A stretch of 64,000 bases of DNA from Hexactinellida sp. DTS-2022 (taxonomy: Eukaryota; Porifera; Hexactinellida): contig JAPNXP010000009.1 of NCBI GenBank assembly GCA_028753945.1, positions 2,480,001 through 2,544,000 of the forward strand, given 5' to 3'. The notes under the pieces are model-generated. The model did no database searches, was not told where the DNA came from, and was given only the letters and a program-made list of their open reading frames with translations. Numbering within the stretch: position 1 is the stretch's first letter; each line of letters starts with the position of its first letter. The translations under genes and the position numbers were made by a program. Below are positions 51,864-64,000 of the stretch, piece after piece.

Positions 51864-54800
51864 ATTAACCCCAAAACTAACAATAGACTTGCAATGGATT
51901 CGAAATTGTTAAAATAAACTACAAATCGATTCGAACTTGTTACAATAGATGAAAAAATGATTCGAACTGGTTGCAATAGACCATGGCCTACTATATACAC
52001 GGCTACACATGCTGCCGAATCATAAGAATAAATAAGAGTCCAATTTTGTGATTTTATTCTAAGCTAAACTATGCTTCCTATTGGCATAATTTGCATTGTA
52101 TATGGGGTAATCAACCATTGCGAGTCCAATGGAACCACTTTGAGAACAATTTATGCTAAAATGCAAAAAATTTCAAATAACATAAATTTCATTTTCATCC
52201 TACTTTTTAATAATTAAATAACAGGAATACTAAAATAGGGATTTATTTCATACCCCAAAGGCTACTAAATCACAAAATGGTGACATTCTAAAAATTCTAA
52301 AAATTTTTAAACCAACCACATGCTAAAATACAAGTAGTAGCCGAGTTACAACTTACTACGTATTTTCGTTTATACAACGTATATAATTGCTGGTTTATCT
52401 ATATTCATTCTCATTATATATTCGAAAAATGTATACAAAGTATATTAGTAAATATTTTCATTTTCTCGTAGTTATTTTGGACTCGAATTGTATATATAGT
52501 ATATTTGTGGTGTCATCATTAAATGGCGCCTAAACAGTTATCCAGAAATCTCAGATTCTCAAAAGTGGTTCCATTGGACTCGCAATGGTTGATTACCCCA
52601 TACAAATTATGCCAATAGGAAGCATAGTTTAGCTTAGAATAAAATTACAAAACTGGACTCTTATTTTTTTAATGATTCGGCAGCATGTGTAGCCGTATAT
52701 ATAGTAGGTCATGAATAGACTTACAATCAGGGTTGTATCAACTCATTCAACTCATTCAAGAAAATGAGTTGATTCTGCCAACTCAAATTGAGTTGATACA
52801 ACCCTGCAAAAAAAGTTACAATGGATTCGAACTTGTTACAATAGACTACAAATCGATTCGAACTTGTTACAATAGATGAAAAAATGATTCGAACTTGTTA
52901 CAATAGATGAAAAAATGATTCGAACTTGTTACAATAGATGAAAAAATGATTCGAACTTGTTACAATAGACTGAAAATCAATTCGAACTTGTTACAATAGA
53001 CTACAAATCGATTCGAACTTGTTCCAATAGACTAAAAATCAATTCGAACTTGTGACAATTCAGACAATTCTAAGTTGAGTCCCAGGGTTGATAAAAATCA
53101 TGATTTTTTAAAAAAAATCAAAAAAATTTAATTGTTTTTTTTGCAATCTATATCACACTGGCGTATATTATTTGGCTAATAGATTAATTACACTGTTAAT
53201 GACTCATTATCAATGTAATTTGACTCATTATCAATGTATTTTGACTCATTATCAATGTATTTCTTCTTTTTTTCGCAAAAAAACAATAGACATAAAAAAT
53301 CTGATTTAAATCAAAAAAGTCTGATTTAAATTAAAAAAAAGTCCGACTTTTTTGATTTAAATCAGACATCTTTGATTAAAATCAGATTTTTTATTTATTA
53401 ATAAAAATCATTGATTTAAATCATGATTTAAATCAATGATTTAAATCACTTGATTTAAATCAAACAACCCTGATTCTAACTAATGACAACCTCAAAATTC
53501 GAACTAAAGCAGCGCCCCCTGCGAGAATATTCTTGCACAATGGATACACTGACATATTTAATTCTAATTATTTCGCTCTGTTTTTAACTTTTCGAGACGG
53601 TTCCAATTAGATTATTGGGGTTATCGAGTGCGCTGAATTCAAATATTATAGTGAAATTCAATTTAGATTAATAATTATTGCAAATAATAGAACTTAATTT
53701 ATTTTGCTTTACATATTAATGGTGTTAAATTTTTAATAAATTATTTAAAAATTTATACTAATTAATTAAATATCATTAATCTTAGAGATTATAGAAGAGA
53801 GAAACAAATTTCAAATTTATCAATTGATCCTTATGCCACATAACACCTCTACAAATGGGTCTTGACACCTTGAGGTGATGATGACATAGTCAAAAAAATG
53901 TGTTTACTATTTTGTGAATTCTATACTTCGAATGGGTTGGTTCAGGCTTTCATCCAGACAAAAATTTCTGTGCGCCTAGATTTAGTTTTAGCTGGTTCAT
54001 TTTTCATTTTGTACGCCTAGTTTCACATTTTGTATTAAGTCTATGGGAGCATCTCTCGATATTGTACGCCTAGACACGATTTTTGTACGCCTAGATTAAA
54101 ATCCATCCAAATTACGCTCCTTTAGGAGCGCCCAATACGCCTGGATAACACCCTGGGTTGGTTGGTGTTGGGTGATCAACCAACACACATAAAAATTGCT
54201 GACTCATCACTTATTATATTCTATTGAAACTTGAATATCTTTTAAATGAAGTGAGCTAAAACGAAACTTCCAACTCACTAAGGGTCGTTGATTTCCGAAA
54301 CATCTTTCTGAAATAGTTTAACACCTTCATAGTGAGGATTATATGTCGAAAAAAAAATCCAAAATTGCATCTGTGCAGACAGCATTTTCCTTTGGACGCA
54401 CTATTATTTAACCAACCAATTAAAAATAGTGCCTCCAAAGGAACATGCGTCGGCACACCTGGAATTTGGGATTTTATTATTATTTTCCCTCCGCATCCTC
54501 TCCACAGATTTTATTAACTAAGAGCCCAAATTTTTAGTATAAGTGTCTGATGGGTTACAGATGTGCACCTGGGTTCACGTTTTTTTATTACATTTTTTGG
54601 TCCCATTTTACACCTGTTTAATGCTACAACAGGATCAATAAATAGTGCGCGAATATTATACTTATATGCATTCGATAGACAATTAAATTCTACAACTTTT
54701 CACAGTGCACGAATTTTCAAATTTGGCCTAGCTTGTGCCACTATTGAGTTGCAAATTCCTTTTGTTTATTAACACTTCAGTTCTATTAAAAGTGTTAAAT

Positions 54801-57800
54801 CTAATTCCATTGTTTCAACTTGTAAGAATTATATTGATTCAAATTGTTAAATCTTACACTATTGTTTCAACTTCCGATAATGATTATAAATTTAACTTGT
54901 GAATTCGAACTGGCTTCTATTCAATCGCAGTAATACTATACAATTGATTGAAGCAAATTAAGTTAATTTAATAAGGAATTTGTTGAATTTACTCAACTCA
55001 TCGTGGATAACATAGCTAAAATAATTAACAGTTTATAGATTATATTATCCATACATAATGAATGAACAGTGTTTGCCAGAAAAGACCACCCCGGAAAAAA
55101 CCGATTTTCCACCCCGGAAAGGGTAGTAAATTTGGAAAAAACCACTTATGACCATATATGGCAACACTATAGGCCCATTTATGGTCAGCTTCTATATGCA
55201 AGGACAGATATTTTAAAGAGATTCTACACTTCTAGTGCCAACGATTGTTGAATTTAGGATTTTTGAGAGTGGATCCCTAATGTTGTACAAAGGTTAGTGG
55301 ATTAACCACTAAATACACCGAAATATGAATATTAATACGCGTAGGCCAGTCAATAGAAAAAGGCACAAAAGTCGAGAAAAGGGCGGATTTTTCCACCTGC
55401 CCCGGTCTTTTCTAGAAAAGGGCGGTTTTTCCGAACACTGAATGAATGTCATTAAACTCAAGATGTTTTAAGATAGAAACAAGCTTCCAATTTACCAATT
55501 GTTCCTTGTAGCTCGTGACCACTTGACAAATATGTCATAACACCCTAACGTGATGGTGACATGTCGAAAGAAATCCAAAATTGCAACTGTGCCGACAGCA
55601 TTTTCCTTGAGGCACTATCAATTACCCAACCAGTAGCCACCAAAAGATAGTGCCACAAAAGGGAAATGCGTGGGTTCAGCTGCAATTTATTTGTGTCGAC
55701 TATACCAGGGCTTCATCTAGGCGTCGCGACGCGCCTCCAGGCGCGTAATTTCAATAGGAAACTTTTCTAGGCGCGCGAAAATCGAGAGATGCTCCCATAG
55801 ACGTAATACAAATTGAGCATTTTAGGCGCGTGTGAGCGAGCTCAAACTTAATCTAGGCGCGCGGGAAATTTTGTCTGCATTAAAGCCTGGACTATACTAT
55901 AGTATAGTGGGCCAGTTCTAATCTTACTGCCTTTATTATTATTACAGTGCCGACTATACTATGGTATAGTGGGCCAGTTCTAATCTTACTGCCTTTATTA
56001 TTATTATTAATATTTTGTTTTCTCCGTAGACGGTGTTCTGGCCAGAGCATTATAGTTGATGGGCTGAAACCTGGCATGTAGGTTCAATGGGACCGTCTAA
56101 TTTGCCCCTGGGGTTACGATTTTTGATTAACACATTTTGGACACTTCTTTAACACCTTTCAAAGTTTTGCCTGGTCCATAACTCAAAAAATGTTTTACCA
56201 TACTCCCAATTTTTATTTCACCATTGCATTCATCATAAGATTCTGCGTCTGATGGTAGAAGAAAATTTTGAATAATGGGTTTAATTTCTGCAATAAATGG
56301 GGGTTGAAATTGCTTTGTTTACTCACACTACATTAGTACATTTTCAGTAAAACTGTTAAATCTAATTGTATTTTGCTTCAACTTCTGATAATTATATTGA
56401 TTTAACTTGTTAAATCTTACTCTATTGTTTCAACTTGCGATAATTAAATTGAATCTACTCGTGAATTCGAACTGCCTTCGCATTTTAAAAATTTCTCTTC
56501 TCCCGTCAGACGCAGAATTTTACGATTAATCCAATGGTGAAATAAAAATTAGGGGTTTAGTAAACACTTTTTGAGTTATGGACCTGACAAATTTTGAAAG
56601 GTGTCAAAATGTGTCCAAAATTTGTTGATAAAAAAGCGTAACCCCTGGTGCAAATTAGACCATATGCGTCGGATCCACCCGGCCACCCGGCATAGGCCGG
56701 GCAGCCCGAAGGGTCTACCCGGCTCTGCCCGGCCCATAGTTGTGTTAGTGATGCCGTGAATGTAGCGGCCCCAGAATCGATTGGGCCGGCCCCGGAGCCT
56801 TCGGGCCGGGCGGCCCGAAGGGCCGGCGGGCCCATTTCCAACGCCTATGAATTAGACGGTCCATTCGCACCTACATGGCAAGTAGCAGCTCATCAACTAT
56901 AAAGCTCTGGCCAGGGCACCGTCTACGGAGAAAGAATTAAAAAAATAAAATAATAAAAATCCAAAATTGTAGCTGTGCCGACGCATTTCCCTTTGGAGGC
57001 ACTATCTTTTGATTGCTACCGGTTGGGTAATTGATAGTGCTCCAAGGAAAATGCTGTCGGCACAGCAGCAATTTTGGATTTTTTTCGCCATGTCATCTTC
57101 ACTATGAAGGTGTTAAATTATTTCAGAAAGTTGTTTCAGAAGGCAACGACCTTTAATGAGTTGGAAGTATCGTTTTAGCTCACTTCATTTCAAAGACATT
57201 CAAGTTTCAGTAGAATATAATATGTGATGATGACTCAGCATTTTTTATGTGCATATTTTTGGGTGATCACGCAACACCAACCAACCCATTCGAAATATAG
57301 AATTCACAAAATTGTAAAAACACTTTTTTGAAGATGTCATCATCACCTTATGGTGTCAAAACCCACTTGTATAGGTGGTACGTGGCATAGGGACCAATTG
57401 ATAAATTGAAAGTTTGTTTCTATCTTGTATCATCTCTGAGGTTAATGAAATTTAGCTATTTAGCATGAATATTTACTTAATTTATTATTATTCAACACCA
57501 TTATTATGAACAGAAAAATAAATTAAGTTCAATTATTTGCAAAAATTATTAATCTGATTTGAATTTCACTATCATATTTGAATTCCACGCACTCGATAAC
57601 CCCAATAATCTAATTGGAATTTTCTCTATAAGTTAAATACAGAATGAATGAATTATAATTAATTATGTCAGTGTATCCATTGTGCAAAAATATTCACGCC
57701 GAAGTAAATATAATCACATAATTTGTTGTTGTTATAGAATGTAAATCTTAGTTTTCAATTAGAATATAGAAACTTATTCGATTTCACAAGTGGAATCAAT

Positions 57801-58487
57801 ATAATTTTCGCAACTTTAAACAATAGTGTAAGATTTAACAAGTTTAATCAATATAATTATCGCAAGTTGAAACAATGGAATTATATTTTACAGTTTTTCT
57901 GAAATTGAAGTGTGAGTAAACAAAGAAATTTCAACCCACATCTATGGCATGAATTAACGGTAAACCCATTATTTAAAAAAAATTTCCCCATCAAAAGTAG
58001 AATTTTATCGAAATAATCAAAAAATTGTGGCTTTAGTATAACATTCTTTGAGTTATGGACCATACAAAAATTGAAGGGTGTCAACTACAGTCAACTCCCG
58101 TTATAACGAAGTGCTCGGGACCTTAGTTTCATTTCGTTATAACCGGAGTTCATTATAAGCAGAACTCGTTATAACCGGAGTAAAATCAATAGCTCAGAGG
58201 CTACATGGGATTTAAATGACTTCGTTATAAGCGGAATTTCGTTATATCCATTTCGTTCTAACCGAAGTTTTAATAATGTAATAAGTTGGAAGGTTTTCCG
58301 GACCATTGAATGACTTCGTTATAAGCAGGACTTCGTTATATCCTGCTTGGTTATAACGGGAGTTGACTGTATATGTCAAAAAATTTCTAATCAAAAATCG
58401 TAACCCCAGGTGCACAACTGTAACCCATGAGTATAGGCGTCGTAAACCACCCGGGCACCCGGACATGTCCGGGCGGCCCAGAGGAGC
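51404..58487 (+). repeat. 7,084-bp duplicated unit, copy B
   Basis: Same content and order as 44320-51403: MULE fragment, TIR elements, minisatellite, hAT MITEs, large inverted repeat, pogo-type MITE. It ends in the CATAGGCGTC element, which continues intact to 59620, so copy B carries the original right boundary and copy A the original left boundary. Confidence 0.9.
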
Positions 58488-59620
58488 TACCCGGAGTTAC
58501 CCGGAATCCGGGTAAACTCGGAGTAAAAATCATACTTTTGATTTGGAAAAATCTTCTGGGAACCCCAAAAGATTTTCTCTATCGCTACGCTCGCTCGTCT
58601 AGAGAAAGCTTATAGGGTTATATTATCAGGAATTACCCTAAGACATTGTATTCATGTCATCAAAAATGCAGAAAGCATGGCAAGAAATAAAATAATGCAA
58701 TTTATATTTAATAAGGTTGACATAATCAAATTAATCACTCTGGAAAGGAGAAACAGTTAATTATAATATATATGTTACGGAAGATGTTGGCGTTTAGCCA
58801 ACATCTTCCAATCGCCAACATCTTCCGTAACATATATACTAGAATGTACAGGGAATCCCTTTACGCTTGAATAAGAACTGTTTATTTAATTTACACAAAC
58901 AAATGCTACATTTAGAGGGTGTAAACATTTTTTAGGTATTATTGGATTCACAATCATTAATTTTGTCCAAACTCAAATCCCTGTACAAATGTACTAATTC
59001 CCTACACGCCTGTACAGAACAGTAAAAATGGTTACAATGCATATACAGTCGCCAGCAGAGTGGACCATGGGTCAACATTGGTGACCCATGACCCATCTGA
59101 CCCATCGCATTTGTGACCCATGGCCCATCAAGTAACGCTTTGACCCATCGTGTACCCATTGACCCTTTTAAATATCTAATTTTTTATATCTAAACATTAT
59201 GTAACAATCCGATTACAATATATGTATGATGCTTGTCAATCAATTAATTTTGGTAGACTTCTAATGCCAAAGTAATACCCTGTAATGTTTCTGGGTTAAT
59301 TTGAATCGTACTATAACTGGACGAACATCGAATTTCCAAATGGGTCATGGGTCATGGGTCACAGAGCCGTGATCCATGACCCATCGATTTAGGTGACCCA
59401 TCTGACCCATGACCCATGACCCATCGACCCATGGTCCACTCTGGTCGCCAGGTATGAATGATATTACACCTACATAGAGGTAGTTCGAACTACTGCCCTG
59501 GATTTCATTGGCCGGGCGGGCCGAAGAGACAAACTTCATTTTCGACGAGAATGGGCACGGCCCTATAATTAAGTGTCCAGGCGGGCCGAAGGAGCTTCCG
59601 TCGTATTTACGACGCCTATG
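58432..59620. mobile_element. Long CATAGGCGTC-family element, TSD CCCATGA(G/A)
   Basis: TATAGGCGTCGTAAACC and TTTACGACGCCTATG ends; octamers CCCATGAG (58424-58431) and CCCATGAA (59621-59628) match at 7 of 8. The interior holds an inverted pair TATGTTACGGAAGATGTTGG/CCAACATCTTCCGTAACATA (58770-58840), a partial CCCTGTAC element and a nested hAT MITE. Its left 56 bp are copied at 51348-51403. Confidence 0.75.
59056..59443. mobile_element. Nested hAT MITE, TSD GTCGCCAG
   Basis: CAGAGTGGACCATGGGTC and GACCCATGGTCCACTCTG are perfect inverted ends; identical octamers GTCGCCAG at 59048-59055 and 59444-59451. The interior repeats TGACCCATGACCCATC. ORFs here are spurious. Confidence 0.9.
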
Positions 59621-60265
59621 CCCATGAAACACCTGTCCTGAAAATTTGGGTTCTTAGTTAATTAAAATCTGTTCTGTGAAGGATCTACGGACCAATAATA
59701 ATAATAATATACCAAAGCACTAAGATTAGAACTGGGCCACTATACTATAGTATAGTCGGCACAGTAATAATAAAGGCAGTGATTTCAATACTGGGCCACT
59801 ATACTATAGTCTAGTCGGACATACCTAATTTACGGAACGGAACGGAACGGAATGGAACAGTTCCGTAATTTGTTTATGCCTAATTTACGGAACGGAAAGG
59901 GACGATTGATACTTTATTACTGACCGAAACTCGTTCGATTAATTAAGCATTTATCACCCATTCTGACTAACGAATACGTGAAGAGTAAAATTGTGTTTAA
60001 TTATTGAAAGATAAATATTTGTATTAATTAAATGATAGATTAAATAAATAATAGAGATATCTTATATGTAGACCGTCTATTTCTAGACCAGGTTTTCTTA
60101 CATTACATTAGTATTACCCATAAAGCAGTGCAAGTGGTCTACAGAATTTATAGACGGTCTACAAATTTTTTGCTTATTTGTATGGGCTTTTATGGACCGT
60201 CTACATAGTATAAGGATGCTCTAAATAATACTATTAGAAATAAGTGAAATCTGATAAAACACCAC
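59621..60265. repeat. TATAGTATAG units and GGAACGGAAC repeats, no gene
   Basis: 59735-59818 carries inverted TATAGTATAG/CTGGGCCACT units. 59825-59900 has GGAACGGAACGGAATGGAAC between CCTAATTTAC words. 60070-60210 pairs TAGACCGTCTA with TAGACGGTCTAC. No ORF is supported. Confidence 0.55.
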
Positions 60266-63200
60266 TCAGACTTTAGGACATCTTCTACATGACCATCTAA
60301 ATGCTTTGTCCTTCATTTGGGTGTCTGTTATAGATACACAGGCTCCAATATGGAACCATTCGGAACAACTATGGCATCTAACCATGGGATTGATTTCCGG
60401 CATCCTACAGTAGCAATATACCCTGATGTTTCTTTCAACGTTTATTATATCGCCTCTTCTCTCTTTGATAACAGGAAACATTGAAAAATGTTCACGTTCA
60501 AGGCAGGTCAGCAAATGGTTCCGAAATAGCTTTTGATTAAAGCGATACTTACCAGGAATCTCCGAAACATAAGGCTGTTGCATAAGCTATAGCAAAGACA
60601 ACCCGCAATCATTAACTCCAGCTTGTTTGACTATATTTACAAATTTTAATATAATCCACTCTTCCTTTGTAAAAAGTAGACTTGAAATTTGTTTTTTAAC
60701 ATCTTCTGCTACGGTTATGAATAAACTATCATACAAACGTACTTCAGGGTGCTTAGTTCCAATTGTAGAAATTGTCAACCAATGATTAGGCCCGCCATGA
60801 AGAATCTGAATGAATTCGCCAGTTTCAATCGAGAAATTTCCGCACAATCCAACAGCTGTATCTTGGAAACCTGACCCGACGAATCTATTCACAAATTGTT
60901 TGGCTGAATCTTCTGACTCGCGTCAATCAACTTATCATCAATCCAATTATTGCTTAATAACATCTGTTTGTGGTCCTGTAATAGATTATATTGTTTTAGA
61001 CAATATTCGTTTTCTTCACAATGACTTTGTGAAGCTTTAGACTCATCAATCTCAATTACATCATCGTTTAGAAGGTAACTTTTCTTCTGTTTATTAAAAT
61101 ACAATAGATTGCGTGCAAGCTCATTTTTCTTACACTCATATTGAAGAGTGGGTGTATGTGTCTCGTTTCCCTGTTTATAAGTTAAATTGAGGGATTCACT
61201 TTCACTCATATTTCCAGTTGAGGAGGTCTCGGAAATATTATCACATAGAAATAGAGAATGCGAGTATTGAGAAGAATTGTTTCTTTCGTATCTAGTATGT
61301 TGACGTGAGGAACTGATTGTTTGAATGGGGATGAATTGTCTTCTTGTTTCGCATCTTGTGGGTTTATTGTTACAGGTGAAATGGAATATATATTAGAATT
61401 TTCCGAACTAGAATCCACCAGACGTTCTTGAGTAGTATTTGAATTCGAGCATATATTTTCAGGTGTTAGGTCAAGTGGAAAATATGCTGGGATATCCATT
61501 TTTATCTGGTTCTCATCTACGTCCATCTTTCGTGCTCTCTTCCTTCCTGATGTTTATCTTTACGAATCGAGTTCTTTTACGAAACATTGTCAAATTTAAT
61601 TTCTGAAGCTTCGTAACACTAGTTTCGCTACCAATGCTTATTTTTACAGCTATGATGTGATAACATATCCCACTTGAAGGGCAACTACACATCTCCCGTG
61701 GGAATAGGCGGACAACATATGGGCGGTTGCCAGAACCAATAACATTGAATAAATGTAGCTTGGGATCAAATGAGATGTTTCCTGACTGTAGTATTATATG
61801 TGTTCTTTCAATTTGTGTTAGACAGGAATGGGGCTTCTGGTATCCTAATTTCACTTCCTGCTGTTCCGACAATCGAACGTCATCAGTTGCAGTGTAAGCA
61901 ACAATACCCTTTTCTCTGATACGATTGAGAATATCTTGAGGAGATACACATATGAATGCAGGTTCTGAGATGTCAGCCTCCTCCATCATAGAGAGAAATT
62001 GTGTATGAAGGTGATAATTGCCTTGATTAGCAAAACCTCTTTTAATTTCATTCATAAAAATGATTGAAGGAGGTAAAAGATAAGAGGATACAATCTACTG
62101 GAACTTCTTTCCATTGTAGCAAACTTTTCAAGACCATGTTAAAGCTTTCAGACTGATTCGTAAGACTCCACTGAATGGACAATATACACCTTCTTTCTCT
62201 AGTATCCACCGGCCAATAGATTTATGTCTTTCTGGATGTATATTCTTCAAGTAATATTGAAGAATTGGATTGATCCAGATCGCAGTACATTTTCCAAGCT
62301 CTGCCTCGTAAGCATCATGAGAAGGCTTGTGAAATAGATCTTTCATGTCAGAAATTAATATTTGAACTTGATTACGGTTGATGTTATGATTCCTGCACCA
62401 GTATCGTGCACTTCTGAAAATGTGGTTCCAGCAGCGGAGTCTGATTGAATTGGGAAGAAATTTTCTAATCGCATTTACAATTCCTTTTTCTTCGTCAGTC
62501 ACTATTGGAAATACTTTGTGTAAGTGCTGAAACTTTAATAGTGGCCATTTCAAACAGGATCTCATGGTTTTTTTGTAGGTACCGTTAATGTATTAAAAAT
62601 AGTCCTGGAATTACTGGAGACTCTTTAAAGATCGTGTGCCGAAAGAGAAGCGGAGATACGAAGAAATCTCCAAGGGTGAATGTGGTATCATATGAGAGTA
62701 ACTGTTTTGACTGTGACTCTATTTACAAGATGCGATCCATTTGATCCATAATGTCCTTCATCCCACAAACAACTATTAGATCTGGATAAGTCTGGATCGT
62801 CCACACGAAATCTGATAAATCATAAGCTATTTCATGTATATTGTATAAAGCAGTGGTTCCCAAACTTTATGAAAAGAATGGAATTTTGGTCCCCATATTC
62901 ATTTGGGAACGTCTTTCGGTCCCCCATGAATAATATACAAAAATTGCTAAACTTGTAATTTAAATACTTTTGAAAAAACTACTAAATTATGACAGAAAAA
63001 AGCGAAACTATGCTTATACTACATATTAAACCTGTATTACTAAAATCTTTGCTTACAAGAAATTATTATTAATACAAAATTTGCAAAATATCTCACTATA
63101 AAAATTTTTTAATAATATCTCGCGGTCCTACAAAAAGTGCCTCGCGGACCCCAAAGGGACCACGGACCCCAGTTTGGGAACCCCTGGTATAAGAGATCAT

Positions 63201-63290
63201 GAGAAATTCTCTTCTGTTTATTAATAGTCATCTTAATGTTTCGTACCTTAACACAAATGAAATACATATTGGTAATCCTTCTATAACTTT
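60266..63290 (-). pseudogene. Decayed MULE gene: transposase-SWIM-Ulp1 protease-PHD
   Basis: Read from about 63290 downwards. Before the hAT MITE insertion: ICVKVRNIKMTINKQKRISH. After it: IAYDLSDFVW, then LLSYDTTFTLGDFF (first catalytic Asp), FPIVTDEEKGIVNAI (second Asp), LRCWNHIFRSARYWC (C..H), NQSESFNMVLKSLLQW (Glu). Next a SWIM finger, CSCPSSGICYHIIAV (about 61700-61640), an acidic Ser-rich linker, and an Ulp1/C48-like protease: LLSNNWIDDKLID, GPNHWLTIS (His), LYDSLF (Asp), KQAGVNDCG (Cys). A PHD finger ends it (CYCRMPEINPMVRCHSCSEW, then C..C near 60270). At least four frameshifts or stops split it, so it is not functional, though all key residues survive. MULEs with Ulp1-like proteases are known in plants and animals; the protease's role in transposition is not established. 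Confidence 0.8.
62851..63186. mobile_element. hAT MITE inside the MULE coding region, TSD GTATAA
   Basis: CAGTGGTTCCCAAACTTTAT and CCCAGTTTGGGAACCCCTG ends; octamers GTATAAAG (62843-62850) and GTATAAGA (63187-63194) match at 6 of 8. The MULE reading frame can be followed up to one side and resumed on the other, confirming insertion into coding sequence. Confidence 0.85.
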
Positions 63291-63513
63291 TTCCTATTCC
63301 AATTCATGCTATAAAAGCACAGTGTTAACATTTATGGATGGCGGAAAGAAGTTTACAGAATTATGAGTATTTTTGTGCCTAGCAAGGATGCAAAGTTAAA
63401 AACCTGGTAAAGTGAACCTCGTTTATACGAATACCAACGGACGGTAAACATTTCGTTCGCTTTATCCGGAGTTCGTATTAACCGGAGTATTACCCATTCA
63501 ATAGGCATTGTAG
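63291..63513. other. Non-coding stretch with a MITE end
   Basis: AAAGTGAACCTCGTTTATAC at 63410 mirrors CGTACTAACGAGGTTCTACTTT at 63935-63958, so 63410-63958 is probably one TA-type MITE into which the CATAGGCGTC element below was inserted. Confidence 0.5.
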
Positions 63514-63872
63514 CATAGACGCCAAGTTTGGGGTTTTGGGGGGGGCCGTCCCCCCCCCATGATTTTATTTGGGGGGAGGCCAGCCCCCCCCCCCCCAAAT
63601 TGCTGATTGCCCCCCCCATATTGCTTATTGGGGGGGTGCTGGGAGCAACACCCGGACCTGTCGGTCGATTTAATTTTTATATTAAAGTGGTCCTTTTGAT
63701 CGACCATGGGATGATAGAAGGTGAGAATCACGTTTGTTACTCAATATATCCTGATTTTGTTTCTAAAGAAACAAATCTGGAAATATTTAGTAAAGATCCC
63801 AGTGGCCCCCCCAGACCCCCCCAAGTGGCCCCCCCCATCTTTGATTATATTTTCCAAAACTTGACGCCTATG
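63514..63872. mobile_element. CATAGGCGTC-family MITE with G/C homopolymers, TSD CATTGTAG
   Basis: CATAGACGCCAAGTTTGG and AAAACTTGACGCCTATG ends; identical octamers CATTGTAG at 63506-63513 and 63873-63880. The interior has long GGGGGGG/CCCCCCC runs, and the ORFs across it read those runs. Confidence 0.9.
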
Positions 63873-64000
63873 CATTGTAGGGAGTGATTTGTGGATCTGT
63901 TTGTTCGTCTTATTCGGAAATTCGTATTAAATGTGTTCGTACTAACGAGGTTCTACTTTAATTGAATTTACCTGTTTGATATCCCTGGGTTTCATAACTC

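Noticed and set aside
63353..63887. ORFs with Gly/Pro runs near the right edge
   Set aside because: They read G/C homopolymers in the MITE at 63514-63872.

Overview
This is an AT-rich eukaryotic, almost certainly invertebrate metazoan, window that is dominated by DNA transposons. There are no bacterial-style operons or ribosome binding sites. Short real genes are separated by kilobases of non-coding repeats, an exon-like ORF sits behind a splice acceptor, and two copies of the 25-residue eukaryotic ribosomal protein eL41 are present. The mix of hAT, Mutator-like (MULE), Academ-like, Tc1/pogo-type and DIRS-like sequences is typical of genomes such as sponges, cnidarians or molluscs. A demosponge is my guess, at low confidence; no marker in the window fixes the species.

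Host genes are few. There are two eL41 genes (25.29 kb and 29.88 kb), one single-ORF gene on the minus strand with a C-terminal dynein-stalk-like segment (14.3-15.6 kb), and a probable terminal exon of a two-helix membrane protein (7.79-8.08 kb).

Layout. 0-1.7 kb holds a decayed DIRS-like retroelement gag/RT start on the minus strand, cut by the end of a TIR element. 1.8-7.5 kb holds nested TIR elements, a foldback hairpin and ~140-bp tandem repeats. 8.5-13.9 kb is hAT- and pogo-type non-autonomous elements. 16-19 kb is the ~140-bp repeat again with hairpin-rich ends. 19.4-24.9 kb carries two FLYWCH-MULE elements whose ends are tandem arrays of a GGACATTTCGTCC motif; the first is almost intact and the second is broken. 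26-29 kb holds a nested hAT pair and a long foldback. 30.3-35.8 kb is the most striking locus: a 5.5-kb transposon with 461-bp inverted repeats, a GCA target duplication and an uninterrupted 1463-codon ORF joining N-terminal zinc-binding motifs, a transposase-like core, an XPG/FEN-like nuclease and a CXC cysteine cluster (best fit: Academ superfamily). 37.1-41.9 kb is a 4.8-kb element with ~410-bp inverted repeats and no gene. 42.2-46.4 kb is a MULE with a perfect 9-bp target duplication whose decayed transposase ends in a RING finger; it is itself hit by a hAT. 44.3-58.5 kb is a head-to-tail duplication of a 7,084-bp unit, with a single base difference noticed between the copies. 60.3-63.3 kb is a decayed MULE encoding transposase, SWIM, Ulp1-like protease and PHD modules, interrupted by a hAT MITE.

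The insertions can be ordered because many have exact target-site duplications: older elements (MULEs, large TIR elements) are cut by younger hAT MITEs. The genes do not form a pathway. The coding content is mainly transposition machinery plus a few unrelated host genes.
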